From an uncultured Planctomycetota bacterium (GTDB lineage Bacteria > Planctomycetota > Phycisphaerae > Sedimentisphaerales > UBA12454): a stretch of DNA of 64,000 nt. Every line of letters starts with the position of its first letter. The stretch's first letter is position 1. The notes under the pieces were generated by a model. The model saw only the letters and a program-made list of their open reading frames with translations, did not search any database and was not told the DNA's origin. The translations under genes and the position numbers were made by a program. The stretch is taken from contig CAINDG010000026.1 in the NCBI GenBank assembly GCA_903847315.1, forward strand, positions 62,001 to 126,000, written 5' to 3'. This document shows positions 1-8,464 of this stretch, piece after piece.

Positions 1-822
1 GGATTGAACTTTCGCTTTCCCACGCCGCGACCGGGCGACTTTGCGGAGAACAACGTTGTTCATGGCCGGCTCTACCGCTGCGGCGAGAACTGGCAGGAAC
101 GGCCGGTGATCGTTCTGCTGCATGGTCGGGCTGACTACTTTAATCATTGGTACAAATTTCCATTGATCGCTCGCCGCTGCAATCGGGCTGGATTCAACGC
201 GGCGACGTTGGTGTTGCCCTGCTACTTTCAACGCCGTCTGCGCAGACCTGCGGCGTTGCGCGGCTCGGATTACATGCAACTGGCGGAGACAACGTCGCAG
301 GCGATTGCCGAAATACGCGCCCTGACCGGGTGGCTGCTGGGTGAAGGTTGCCCTGCCGTGGCGCTGTGGGGCATTTCGTATGGCGCATGGCTGGCGGGGT
401 TGGCGGTGTGCCGCGAGGCGCGCCTGACCGCGGCCGTTCTGACCATACCCGGCGTGCGAATGAATCCAGAGTTCGCGGAACTAGTCTTCTTGCGACGCAT
501 CCGAGAGAAGTTGCAGGGACAGCGCGTGGCATTGGAGGCGTTGAATCTGACCGCTTTGAATCTGGCCACAATCCGGCCAGCCATCCCCAGGGAAAATATA
601 TTATTGATCGATGCAATCCATGATTTGATGGTTCCCAAAGAAGCCACCAAGGAACTCTGGGAAGCGTGGGGGCGGCCCGACATCTGGCGGTTGCCGCACG
701 GGCACATCAGCATCACCTGCATGACCGCGCCGGGCTTAACAGGCCGCATCCTTCGCTGGCTGGCGCCGCGCTTGAACCCGCCCGCCGTTAGAACGAGTCA
801 AACCACAGTTTTGCGCCATTAG
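1..822 (+). CDS. Alpha/beta hydrolase family protein, probably 5'-truncated by the window edge
   Basis: Seen: an open frame from the first base, with a possible TTG start at 4; the true start may lie upstream. It carries an early strand followed by LLHGRADY (oxyanion-hole HG), the nucleophile elbow GISYG (residues about 124-128), a later aspartate in LLIDAIHD and a histidine in LPHGHIS, which together fit a Ser-Asp-His triad. Known: such folds are esterases, lipases or related hydrolases; the substrate cannot be read. The gene is visibly richer in G and C than the rest of the window and is not part of an operon here. It ends about 100 bases before a tRNA gene. Confidence 0.75.
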   Translation, partial: GLNFRFPTPRPGDFAENNVVHGRLYRCGENWQERPVIVLLHGRADYFNHWYKFPLIARRCNRAGFNAATLVLPCYFQRRLRRPAALRGSDYMQLAETTSQAIAEIRALTGWLLGEGCPAVALWGISYGAWLAGLAVCREARLTAAVLTIPGVRMNPEFAELVFLRRIREKLQGQRVALEALNLTALNLATIRPAIPRENILLIDAIHDLMVPKEATKELWEAWGRPDIWRLPHGHISITCMTAPGLTGRILRWLAPRLNPPAVRTSQTTVLRH

Positions 823-868
823 CGAGTAGTGAGCGTCAGCCGGATACTTTCACGCCACCCTTTTAGTA

Positions 869-898
869 TTGACAGAGGAATCAACAAATTATTACAAT
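869..898 (+). promoter_or_regulatory. Sigma-70-type promoter of the tRNA-Arg gene
   Basis: TTGACA at 869-874 and TACAAT at 893-898 are separated by 18 bases and end 20 bases before the mature tRNA. The match to the consensus and the position make this the likely tRNA promoter. Confidence 0.7.
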
Positions 899-918
899 GC
901 AAGCACTTGTGGTTTTAA

Positions 919-992
919 GCGCCCGTAGCTCAATTGGATAGAGTTGCGGACTTCGAATCCGTAGGTTGCAGGTTCGAGTCCTGCCGGGCGCG
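919..992 (+). tRNA. tRNA-Arg (anticodon TCG)
   Basis: A complete cloverleaf can be folded. The acceptor stem is 919-925 with 985-991, with G992 as discriminator. The anticodon stem is 946-950 with 958-962 around a loop at 951-957, giving anticodon TCG at 953-955. The T arm is 968-984 with loop TTCGAGT. No CCA is encoded. TCG reads CGA (and, by wobble, other CGN) arginine codons. The reverse-strand reading frame over it is only a shadow. Confidence 0.96.
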
Positions 993-1000
993 TTTTTACG

Positions 1001-1074
1001 TAGCCACAAAGGCACCAAGACACAAAGTTTTTTTATAAAATTATTTTTTTCGTGCCTTTGTGTCTTAGTGGCTA
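1001..1074. repeat. Imperfect inverted repeat (dispersed-repeat-like hairpin)
   Basis: The left arm 1001-1027 and right arm 1051-1074 are reverse complements apart from an 8-base insertion in the left arm: TAGCCAC, then AAGACACAAAG, on one side and CTTTGTGTCTTAGTGGCTA on the other. The loop is T/A-rich. The sequence resembles a short palindromic repeat found scattered in many environmental bacterial genomes (recollection, not searched). It sits directly after the tRNA and before arfB. Confidence 0.6.
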
Positions 1075-1096
1075 TTTTTAATGGGAAACGCAGTAA

Positions 1097-1507
1097 GTGG
1101 CCAATCATAAAATTCAAATACCTCAGGACGAGCTTATATTCAAGGCCAGCAGGAGTTCAGGCCCCGGCGGGCAGAATGTAAATAAACTCAATACAAAAGT
1201 TGCCGTTGTGTTCGATGTTGAAAACAGCGGGATTTTAAACAGTCAGCAAAAAGAAATTATTATAAGAAAACTTGCGTCTCGATTAACAAAAGACAATAGG
1301 TTGATTGTGGAAAGCCAGAGGTTCAGAAGTCAAAGGGCCAACCGCGATTTTGCCGTTGAGAAATTAACTAATATTTTAGAAGGCGCACTGAAGAGGCCGA
1401 AAATAAGAAGGCCGACAAGGCCTACCCACACTGCGGTTGAAAAAAGATTAAAACAGAAAAAATCGAGGAGCCTGCTTAAACAGCAGAGAAGAGGATTAGA
1501 GGATTAA
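1097..1507 (+). CDS. arfB: ArfB/YaeJ-type peptidyl-tRNA hydrolase (release-factor-like)
   Basis: This 136-residue protein is a release factor domain 3 without the codon-recognition domain. The catalytic GGQ loop is clear (SSGPGGQNVN, residues 20-29), followed by the family's LNTKV segment and a long basic tail rich in Lys and Arg (about residues 108-136). Known: ArfB enters stalled ribosomes, the basic tail lies in the empty mRNA channel, and GGQ releases the peptide. GTG at 1097 is chosen because the family begins just ahead of the I-P-x-x-E/D segment; no strong ribosome binding site is visible. Confidence 0.9.
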   Translation: MANHKIQIPQDELIFKASRSSGPGGQNVNKLNTKVAVVFDVENSGILNSQQKEIIIRKLASRLTKDNRLIVESQRFRSQRANRDFAVEKLTNILEGALKRPKIRRPTRPTHTAVEKRLKQKKSRSLLKQQRRGLED

Positions 1508-1511
1508 CTGA

Positions 1512-1781
1512 TTAGAACGTTATTCTGAAATCCTTAAGGGAAGAATCGAACGAGGCATCTTCTATTTGAGTGTTCCTGACGCTGAAGGTTTGCTGCAAAT
1601 CCTCTATGCAATCGTTAATATCATCTTCGCTGCCCTGCAGGAACAGTTCGACTTTGCCGTCGGATGTGTTTCGCACAAAGCCGGTCAGTTCGTATCGCTG
1701 GGCGACGCTATGAGCGGTGAATCGAAAGCCGACGCCCTGAACCTGGCCGCTGAAAAGTATATGTTTCGCGATATTCGTCAT
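1512..1781 (-). CDS. acyP: Acylphosphatase
   Basis: This 89-residue protein has the full acylphosphatase pattern: FSGQVQGVGFRFTA (the substrate-binding arginine follows GVGF), then GFVRNTSDGKVEL with the catalytic asparagine, and G-S-E-D-D. Known: it hydrolyses the carboxyl-phosphate bond of acyl phosphates in the cytoplasm. The start is ATG at 1779-1781, preceded by AAGGA; a frame extending to 1925 would add 48 unrelated residues. It is convergent with arfB, with 4 bases between them. Confidence 0.92.
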   Translation of the reverse strand: MTNIAKHILFSGQVQGVGFRFTAHSVAQRYELTGFVRNTSDGKVELFLQGSEDDINDCIEDLQQTFSVRNTQIEDASFDSSLKDFRITF

Positions 1782-1952
1782 TGAATTTTCCTTAAAGATA
1801 AGTATAATTGGAATTATATGTTTTGGCAACTGTGCAGGAAACGTCAATCCCGGGGGTAAAATAGTCCAAAAAATAATAAGATATTCGTAATTCAAAATTG
1901 TTTCAAAATGGTTATAATAAGGCACTTAAATTACCTTAATTAGCAGAATGAT

Positions 1953-3221
1953 ATGAAAAGTCCTGGAAAACTGACAAAAAGAGAAGAACAGATTTATCAG
2001 ATTACGACGCTCGTAGCAGGCGGTTTTGCGCTGGGCGAAGTACTGGATAAGCTTTCGCGCGCCGCGGTCGAGATAACCGGCGCTTCGGCCTGCTCGATAA
2101 GACTGCTTGACGATGAAACGGGCGAATTGAAGATGCGAAGCACTTTCGGCCTGAGCGATGAATACAGAAATAAAGGCCCCGTTACGAGAGACGACCCAGT
2201 TATCAAGGCGGCCTTTGCCGGCGAAGCGGTGATTATAGACGATATGAGAGACGACTCGCGGGTCAGATACAAAGACGCTTCGAAAAGGGAAGGCATTATA
2301 AGCCAGCTTACCGTCGCGATGCAGTTCAAAAATACATCGATAGGGGTGCTGCGGCTTTACCGGCCGCGGATAGGCGGTTTTATGGAAGACGATATTGCCC
2401 TGGCGCGGTCGGTTGCCTCGCAGTGCGCTATCGCAATTACCAACGCTAAATATTACGCGAGGGCAATTGCTGGCGAGCAGGTCGCTCAGCAGGTAAAACT
2501 GGCGGGGATTATTCAAAGAAGAATGATACCTGAGACGGCGCCTAAAATGCCGGGCCTGGAAATCGCTGCGGCTTATAAGCCCTGCTTCGGGGTCGGCGGG
2601 GACTTGTACGATTTTATCAAACTCGACGACAATAATATCGCAATAACTATAGCGGATGTTATCGGCAAAGGAATTCCGGCTGCGCTTACGATGAGTTCGT
2701 TCAGGGGTATGATACGCGCTTACGCAGACGGCGGGCATAAGAGGCATACGATGGCGGAAATAATCCGGAAACTTAATAACACCGCCTGCGAGGAATGCAG
2801 GGACGGAGAATTTATCACGCTCTTTTATGCGATTATCAACACAAAAGAGCTGAGTATGACATACTGCAACTGCGGACACGAGCCGACGCTGCTCTGGCGG
2901 GGCGGCAAAATACGCGAACTGAAAAAAGGCGGCCTGGTTCTCGGCGTAACGAAAGAGACGGAATATGAAATAGAAAGAGTCGAGCTCAAGCACAATGACC
3001 GGCTGCTGTTTTATACCGATGGTTTGATTGACGCGGTTAATTTCGACGGGAAAATATGGGGCATAAACAATTTGTATAAAACGTTCAAGCAGTGCGTGAT
3101 GGGCACGGCTCGTGAAATTGTTAATAATACTCTTATATTGCGAAGAAGATTTATCGGCCTTGCGCGTCAGACCGACGATACGAGTATGGTAGTAGTCAGA
3201 ATTACAGATAAGCGTGGCTAA
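1953..3221 (+). CDS. GAF-domain PP2C (SpoIIE/RsbU-type) serine phosphatase
   Basis: 422 residues. The N-terminal half (about 15-165) reads as a GAF sensor domain. A linker helix with QVAQQVKLAGIIQRRMIP precedes a SpoIIE/PP2C domain with the metal-binding signatures GGDLYDF, ADVIGKGIPAAL, NCGHEP, FYTDGLIDAV and a final DDTSMVVV. Known: RsbU-like phosphatases dephosphorylate anti-anti-sigma factors in partner-switching pathways. No STAS or kinase partner is adjacent, so the target is unknown. The stop overlaps the cmk start by 8 bases, which suggests co-transcription. Confidence 0.88.
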   Translation: MKSPGKLTKREEQIYQITTLVAGGFALGEVLDKLSRAAVEITGASACSIRLLDDETGELKMRSTFGLSDEYRNKGPVTRDDPVIKAAFAGEAVIIDDMRDDSRVRYKDASKREGIISQLTVAMQFKNTSIGVLRLYRPRIGGFMEDDIALARSVASQCAIAITNAKYYARAIAGEQVAQQVKLAGIIQRRMIPETAPKMPGLEIAAAYKPCFGVGGDLYDFIKLDDNNIAITIADVIGKGIPAALTMSSFRGMIRAYADGGHKRHTMAEIIRKLNNTACEECRDGEFITLFYAIINTKELSMTYCNCGHEPTLLWRGGKIRELKKGGLVLGVTKETEYEIERVELKHNDRLLFYTDGLIDAVNFDGKIWGINNLYKTFKQCVMGTAREIVNNTLILRRRFIGLARQTDDTSMVVVRITDKRG

Positions 3222-3885
3222 ACTAATAATCACAATTGATGGTCCTGCCGGCAGCGGGAAAAGCTCAACGGCAAAACTTCTTGCCGCCAGGCTTGGAGCG
3301 GCATTTCTCGATACCGGCGCAATGTACCGAGCGGTAACTCTTGCCGCGATGCAGAGCCGCTGCGACCTTGCCGATACGGCCCAGCTCGAAAAAATTGTCG
3401 ACAGCACAAATTTCAAGTTCGAGATTAAAGACAACCGAATGACCGTGAAAATAAACGGCAGCGATTTTACAGAAAAAATCCGCGACCCGCAGGTAACCGC
3501 AAACGTCAGCGCCGTTGCGTCTATGCCGTCTTTACGCAAAAGACTTGTGCCGATACAGAGAGCCTTCGCCGGCCAGTATGAAAAAATCGTAGCGGAAGGC
3601 AGGGACCAGGGAACGGTTGTTTTTCCAAACGCCGACTTTAAATTTTTTCTTACCGCTGACGGCGTCGAACGCGCCAAAAGACGGGCAAAGGAACTGACCG
3701 AAAACGGCTATAAAGTCGATACGAATAAACTGCAGACAGAAATTGAAAAACGTGACAGGCAGGATTCGACAAGAAAAGTGTCGCCGCTTATTGCCGCGGC
3801 CGATGCGATAAAAGTGGATACTACCAGCCTGACGCTTGAACAGGTTGTCGAAAAAATTCTCGGACTGATAAAGAAAAATGATTAA
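3214..3885 (+). CDS. cmk: Cytidylate kinase
   Basis: 223 residues. The P-loop GPAGSGKSS is near residue 10, followed by DTGAMYRA, the NMP-binding GRDQGTVVFP and the lid-like RQDSTRKVSPL, all diagnostic of CMP/dCMP kinase. It phosphorylates CMP and dCMP using ATP. The start is GTG at 3214, inside the end of the phosphatase gene. The stop overlaps the acyltransferase start by 8 bases. The order cmk-plsC-ispH-rpsA is a known conserved bacterial cluster. Confidence 0.95.
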   Translation: MAKLIITIDGPAGSGKSSTAKLLAARLGAAFLDTGAMYRAVTLAAMQSRCDLADTAQLEKIVDSTNFKFEIKDNRMTVKINGSDFTEKIRDPQVTANVSAVASMPSLRKRLVPIQRAFAGQYEKIVAEGRDQGTVVFPNADFKFFLTADGVERAKRRAKELTENGYKVDTNKLQTEIEKRDRQDSTRKVSPLIAAADAIKVDTTSLTLEQVVEKILGLIKKND

Positions 3886-5314
3886 AAGCTTTATATTTAT
3901 AAAAGACATGTGGTATTTTATCTGCGGCTGGCCGATCCGGTTCTTTTGTGTTATGTTTTTCAGAATGCGGTTCTACGGCGTCACAAACGTTCCAAAGCGG
4001 GGAGGATTTCTTCTGCTGGGCAATCATCAAAGCTTCATCGACCCTCTGCTTGTTGTTGCGCCGATAAACAGGGTGTGTGCTTTCGCTATAAGGAACAACC
4101 TTTACAGGGCGCCGGTATTCGGATGGCTGCTTCTTATGTACAGCAGCGTTCCCATAAAAAGAGGTCAGGCCGACCTTACCGCGATAAAGGGATGTATAGA
4201 AAAGCTGAAAGCCGGATACGGTCTTGTTCTTTATCCCGAAGGGACCAGAACAAACGACGGCAAAATCGGAAAAATAAAACCTGGTTTCGGTCTGCTTGCC
4301 AGAAAAGCAAATGTGCCGATAATCCCTGTTATTGTTGACGGTGCCTTTGAATGCTGGCCAAAACATAATATAATGTTTTCGCTGGGAAGAGTTTTTGTTC
4401 AGTACGGCAAACCGATACAGCCGGAAGAAATAATCTCTATCGGCGACAGAGAATTTGCCAAGTACCTCACCAAAGTTCTCAGAAATATGCAAAGTGAACT
4501 GAGATTAAAAGTCGGCAGGGAACCTTTTGATTATCAAAATAAGCCTTCTGAAAAACCGGATGATCTGCCGAAGCAGGAAAACTCCGCCGTCCCTGTTTCA
4601 ATAGGGGCTTCCAATGCAGCTTTTCAGAAAAGTCAAATTACTAAAAGAATTAAAAAAGACATTAATTATATCTGGTATTGCTTATGGCGAGTCGCCTGCA
4701 GAGCATTCTGCAGAGTACTTTTTAATCCAAAGGCATATAACCTGGAGCGCGTCCCGGAAAAAGGCGGATTTCTGCTGCTATCCAACCATCAAAGTTTTCT
4801 TGACCCTATGCTTAACGCCAATCCGTTCAAGCGTCAGTGCTGCTTTGCCGCAAGAGACACTCTTTTTAAGGTTCCCGTTTTCGGCAGGCTTGTTCACACA
4901 GTTAACGCCATACCAATCAAACGGGACCAGGCCGACCTTACCGCGATGAAGATGTTTTTGGAAAAACTCAAAGACGGTTACGGACTCGTCCTCTATCCTG
5001 AAGGAACCAGAACAACCAATGGTAAAATCGCCGAGATAAAACCGGGCTTTGGGCTGCTGGCAAGAAAAGCAAATGTCCCTATAGTGCCGTCTGTTATCGA
5101 TGGTGCGTTCGAGTGCTGGCCGAAACATAAAAAATGGTTCTCATCCGGAAAAGTATACGTAACTTACGGACAACCCATTCCGGCAGAAAAAGTCGCCGAA
5201 CTGGGCGACAGAGAGTTTGCTAAATACCTCACCAAGATTCTCAGGGATATGCAGACAGAACTCAGACTAAAGGTCGGCAAAAAACCGTACGAGTATCAGG
5301 AGAATGAAAAATGA
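3878..5314 (+). CDS. plsC: Tandem PlsC: two fused 1-acyl-glycerol-3-phosphate acyltransferase domains
   Basis: 478 residues made of two PlsC domains in one chain. Domain 1 (about 1-215) has the catalytic HQSFID (H50, D55) and EGTR (121-124). Domain 2 (about 262-470) repeats them as HQSFLD (H304, D309) and EGTR (375-378). A polar linker of about 45 residues joins them. PlsC acylates lysophosphatidic acid at sn-2 at the membrane. Both copies keep all catalytic residues, so neither looks dead. A usual PlsC is 200-260 residues, so this is a duplication-fusion. It overlaps cmk by 8 bases. Confidence 0.93.
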   Translation: MIKSFIFIKDMWYFICGWPIRFFCVMFFRMRFYGVTNVPKRGGFLLLGNHQSFIDPLLVVAPINRVCAFAIRNNLYRAPVFGWLLLMYSSVPIKRGQADLTAIKGCIEKLKAGYGLVLYPEGTRTNDGKIGKIKPGFGLLARKANVPIIPVIVDGAFECWPKHNIMFSLGRVFVQYGKPIQPEEIISIGDREFAKYLTKVLRNMQSELRLKVGREPFDYQNKPSEKPDDLPKQENSAVPVSIGASNAAFQKSQITKRIKKDINYIWYCLWRVACRAFCRVLFNPKAYNLERVPEKGGFLLLSNHQSFLDPMLNANPFKRQCCFAARDTLFKVPVFGRLVHTVNAIPIKRDQADLTAMKMFLEKLKDGYGLVLYPEGTRTTNGKIAEIKPGFGLLARKANVPIVPSVIDGAFECWPKHKKWFSSGKVYVTYGQPIPAEKVAELGDREFAKYLTKILRDMQTELRLKVGKKPYEYQENEK

Positions 5315-5425
5315 ATCCCGCACCTTCCCTCTATTTAATTTCCTTCAAATTTATTAAAATCCTATTTTCTAATTGGATATGCGTTCATCCAAAAGAAATC
5401 GTTGAATATTCGGAAGGTGCGGGAT
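5315..5425. repeat. Terminal-inverted-repeat element A (111 bp)
   Basis: The perfect 14-base arms 5315-5328 (ATCCCGCACCTTCC) and 5412-5425 enclose an A/T-rich interior. That interior holds TTGGAT at 5373-5378 inside a smaller hairpin (TTGGAT...ATCCAA). The element fills the whole gap between plsC and ispH: it starts right after the stop codon, and its 3' arm contains the likely ribosome binding site (GGAAGG) and the first two bases of the ispH ATG. If transcribed, it would fold and could hide the ispH start. It is related to the elements at 8275 and 11909. Confidence 0.85.
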
Positions 5426-6275
5426 GAAAGTTATAGTTGCACAGAGCTGCGGTTTTTGTCCGGGAGTAAGAAACGCCATAACAATGGCGGAAAAGACTCT
5501 CGCGAAAGAGAAAAACGTCCATAGTCTTGGCGAAATCATTCATAATAAAGACGTGGTCAGGAAATTATCCGCGGCCGGACTAGAGAGAATCGAAAAGATT
5601 GAAAAAATAAAATCGGGTACGGTTATTATCCGTTCGCACGGCGCGACCGCAGAACAAATAAAGCAAATCAGAAAAAAAGGGCTGAAAATCGTTGACGCAA
5701 CCTGCGTACTTGTAAAAAGGGTTCAAAAAATCGCAAAACTGCTTTATGACCAAGGCTATAAAGTAGTAATGATTGGAGACAAAGGCCATCCTGAAGTGCA
5801 GGCGGTAATTGGTTCTGCGCCTGATATAGCAGTAGTAGGTGAAATAAAAGATGTTTCTAACCTAAGTAAACACAAGAAGTTAGGAATCATTTGTCAGACT
5901 ACTCAAAGTCCTGAGCATTTCGCGGAAATGATTGCCGCGATAGCCAAGACCAATTTTTCAGAGCTGAAAGTGATTAACACCCTGTGCAGAGAAGCCATTA
6001 AGAGGCAAAGTTACGCCGTTCAGTTGTGCAAAAAGGTTGACATAATGTTTATTCTCGGCGGGCTGCACAGCGCTAACACCAGGAAACTGGCGGAGTTATG
6101 TAAAAAATACAACAAAAAAACCTTTCATTTGCAAAATTACAAAGAGCTTGACAAACGCATTCTTTCCGGCAACAATGTTGCGGGTATAACGGCAGGTGCT
6201 TCTACACCGCAATGGATTATAGATGACTTTGTTGAAAATCTGCGGAGGTTTGACGCCAGGAAAAAGATAAAATAA
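5424..6275 (+). CDS. ispH: 4-hydroxy-3-methylbut-2-enyl diphosphate reductase
   Basis: 283 residues. It shows the iron-sulfur ligand motif CGFCPGV at the N-terminus, RSHGA, DATCVLV, GDKGHPEV, TTQSPEHF, NTLCREAIKRQ with the third cysteine, then LHSANTRKL and GITAGASTP. These are the IspH hallmarks. The enzyme makes IPP and DMAPP in the last step of the MEP isoprenoid pathway through a [4Fe-4S] cluster. Translation starts inside the 3' arm of the inverted-repeat element, so expression may depend on that fold. A terminator follows at 6309. Confidence 0.96.
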   Translation: MKVIVAQSCGFCPGVRNAITMAEKTLAKEKNVHSLGEIIHNKDVVRKLSAAGLERIEKIEKIKSGTVIIRSHGATAEQIKQIRKKGLKIVDATCVLVKRVQKIAKLLYDQGYKVVMIGDKGHPEVQAVIGSAPDIAVVGEIKDVSNLSKHKKLGIICQTTQSPEHFAEMIAAIAKTNFSELKVINTLCREAIKRQSYAVQLCKKVDIMFILGGLHSANTRKLAELCKKYNKKTFHLQNYKELDKRILSGNNVAGITAGASTPQWIIDDFVENLRRFDARKKIK

Positions 6276-6308
6276 AGATAAGGCCGATTTGAATTTCAGG
6301 GATTGGAT

Positions 6309-6340
6309 ACGCATTGGCTACGTAAGGTCAATGCGTTTTT
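6309..6340 (+). terminator. Rho-independent terminator after ispH
   Basis: An 8-bp stem, ACGCATTG (6309-6316) with CAATGCGT (6329-6336), is followed by a short T run to 6340. It separates the cmk-plsC-ispH unit from rpsA. Confidence 0.65.
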
Positions 6341-6431
6341 ATGTCAATAAATTTTGTGGCTGCTGCGTTTAAAGCGGATGTGGAGGACGCGGCGGCTGAT
6401 TAATGTACTCCACGAAAAAAAGGAAGGTATT

Positions 6432-8255
6432 ATGGTTGACAGAAATATTATCAGGAAATTAGGTTTTACCCCCGAGGATCTCGAAAGCAAAGTTGACGAA
6501 TTATTCAGCGCAGATGAAAACAAACTCCTCTCCGAAGCACTTCAAAAGAAAGTTGACGCCTTAACGCCCGGCACAATATTAAAGGGCAGAATTCTCCAGC
6601 AGATAGGCAACGATGTAATTTTCGAAATCGGTCTCAAAAGCGAAGGCGTCGTGGATGTCTCTGAATTTGACGACCCGGACGAAATACAGAGCGGCAGAGA
6701 AATCGATGTGCTTCTGGAAGAAGTCGATTCAGGCGGTCTTATCATTCTGAGCAAGAGGAAAGCCGACCGAATCAAGGGCTGGGAACAAATCATCACAACA
6801 AAGAAAGAAGGCGATACGGTAACCGGCAGGGTTATAAGGCGCATAAAAGGCGGCCTGCTGGTGGATATCGGCGTACCTGTCTTTTTGCCCGCTTCGCAGG
6901 TCGATATCAGGAAGCCGGGCGATATCAGCAGATTTATCGGTCAGGATGTTACCTGTGAGGTTCTCAAAATCGATACAGAAAATAAAAATATCGTTATATC
7001 GAGAAGGAAAATTATCGAGCAGCAGCGCTCGGCCGGCAAGGAAAAATTGCTTGCTGAAATCGAGGTCGGCCAGACCAGAAAAGGCATCGTCAAGAATATC
7101 GCCGATTTCGGCGTATTTGTTGACCTTGGCGGAATTGACGGCCTTCTGCATATTTCCGATTTGAGCTGGGGCAGAGTATCGCATCCGTCGGAAGTCGTCA
7201 ATCTCGACCAGGAAATTGAATGTATGGTTATCGGCGTCGATAAGGAAAACGAAAAAGTTTCGCTGGGCCTTAAACAGAAGTCTCCAAGTCCGTGGGAAAA
7301 TATCGAGACCCGCTATCCGATTAAAGCGAAGGTAAAGGGTACAGTAGTCAATGTTATGAACTACGGCATTTTTATCAGGCTTGAGGAAGGCGTTGAAGGA
7401 CTGGTGCATATCAGCGAAATGAGCTGGACGAAAAAAATCAATCATCCCGGGGACCTCTACAAGCTCGGCGACCAGGTTGATGTTCTTGTCCTCGAAGTCA
7501 ACAAGGACAAACAGGAAATATCGCTCGGCGTTAAACAGCTTGAGGCCAATCCATGGGCGGTCGCCTCACAGAAATATCCGCAGGGCACGGTTGTTAATGT
7601 CAGGGTAACAAGTCTGACAAACTACGGCGCCTTTGTCGAAATCGAGCCGGGTATCGACGGGCTGATTCACATCTCCGATATAAGCTGGACGAAAAAATAT
7701 AATCATCCGGGCGAGGCTCTGCAAAGAGATAAAGAAGTCAAATGCGTTGTGCTCGAAGTCGATGAGGAAAAGCAGAGAATATCTCTCGGCATAAAACAGC
7801 TTTCAGAAGACCCGTGGCTGCACGCGATTCCGGAAAAATATCTGCCTGGGCAGATTGTAAAAGGAGTCGTAACGAAGATAACCAATTTCGGCGTCTTTGT
7901 AGAACTTGAGCCGGACCTCGAAGGATTGCTGCATATATCTGAAATAGCGGACCACAAAATCGACAACCCGCAGGATGTTGTAAAGCCGGGGCAGGAAGTC
8001 GAAGTAAAAATTCTTCGTGTTGACAGCGATTCAAGGAAAATAGGGCTTTCAATGCGGAGAGTTAAATGGGCCGAAGATGACCAGAAACAGGCAGTCGAAA
8101 AGACTCAAACACAAACTCAATCTCAGCCCCCTCAGCAGACGCGAAGAGGCGGTCTTGAAGGCGATGGACTTATGATTCCGCAGGTAAGTGAACAGCAGAA
8201 AGAAGAAACCGTCTCGTCGGACGAGTCCAAAGACAACACTGAGAAAACAGAATAA
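6432..8255 (+). CDS. rpsA: 30S ribosomal protein S1
   Basis: 607 residues with six S1/OB-fold RNA-binding domains, at about 45-115, 130-195, 210-285, 298-370, 385-458 and 472-545. The last four carry the typical GxFVxL...GLxHISExxW signature. A Q/T/S-rich acidic tail follows. S1 brings mRNA to the 30S subunit. ATG at 6432 is chosen because AAGGAAGG lies just upstream; an in-frame start at 6354 would add 26 unrelated residues. The gene closes the cmk-plsC-ispH-rpsA cluster and is followed by inverted-repeat element B. Confidence 0.95.
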   Translation: MVDRNIIRKLGFTPEDLESKVDELFSADENKLLSEALQKKVDALTPGTILKGRILQQIGNDVIFEIGLKSEGVVDVSEFDDPDEIQSGREIDVLLEEVDSGGLIILSKRKADRIKGWEQIITTKKEGDTVTGRVIRRIKGGLLVDIGVPVFLPASQVDIRKPGDISRFIGQDVTCEVLKIDTENKNIVISRRKIIEQQRSAGKEKLLAEIEVGQTRKGIVKNIADFGVFVDLGGIDGLLHISDLSWGRVSHPSEVVNLDQEIECMVIGVDKENEKVSLGLKQKSPSPWENIETRYPIKAKVKGTVVNVMNYGIFIRLEEGVEGLVHISEMSWTKKINHPGDLYKLGDQVDVLVLEVNKDKQEISLGVKQLEANPWAVASQKYPQGTVVNVRVTSLTNYGAFVEIEPGIDGLIHISDISWTKKYNHPGEALQRDKEVKCVVLEVDEEKQRISLGIKQLSEDPWLHAIPEKYLPGQIVKGVVTKITNFGVFVELEPDLEGLLHISEIADHKIDNPQDVVKPGQEVEVKILRVDSDSRKIGLSMRRVKWAEDDQKQAVEKTQTQTQSQPPQQTRRGGLEGDGLMIPQVSEQQKEETVSSDESKDNTEKTE

Positions 8256-8274
8256 ATAATATTAAAAAGTTCCA

Positions 8275-8376
8275 CCCCGCACCTATTTGCATAGTGGTGC
8301 CATACGTTGGATTGTGCCGGTATTGCGGCACTGTCCGGTTTTTATGTATGTTGCCAGAATATAAATAGGTGCGGGG
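8275..8376. repeat. Terminal-inverted-repeat element B (102 bp)
   Basis: The perfect 14-base arms 8275-8288 (CCCCGCACCTATTT) and 8363-8376 enclose TTGGAT at 8307-8312 and an internal hairpin GTGCCG/CGGCAC. The right arm is followed by TTTTTG, so on the plus strand it may also end rpsA transcription. The arm sequence differs from elements A and C, but the changes on one side are matched on the other. Confidence 0.85.
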
Positions 8377-8464
8377 TTTTTGTTTCTTAACAGGCACTCC
8401 TTTTTAGACGATATAACCAGCGGAAAGAAAACCGCGGACAAAGTCCCATAAAAGGAGTTTAAAA

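Noticed and set aside
881-1117. A 78-codon minus-strand frame containing GRTRTCNLRIRSP
   Set aside because: This peptide is the well-known false translation of a tRNA gene read backwards; the tRNA-Arg and the adjacent hairpin explain it.
1926-3677. A 583-codon open frame on the minus strand
   Set aside because: It lies wholly opposite the SpoIIE-type phosphatase and cmk, both with complete family motifs. It has no recognisable domain and is a shadow frame.
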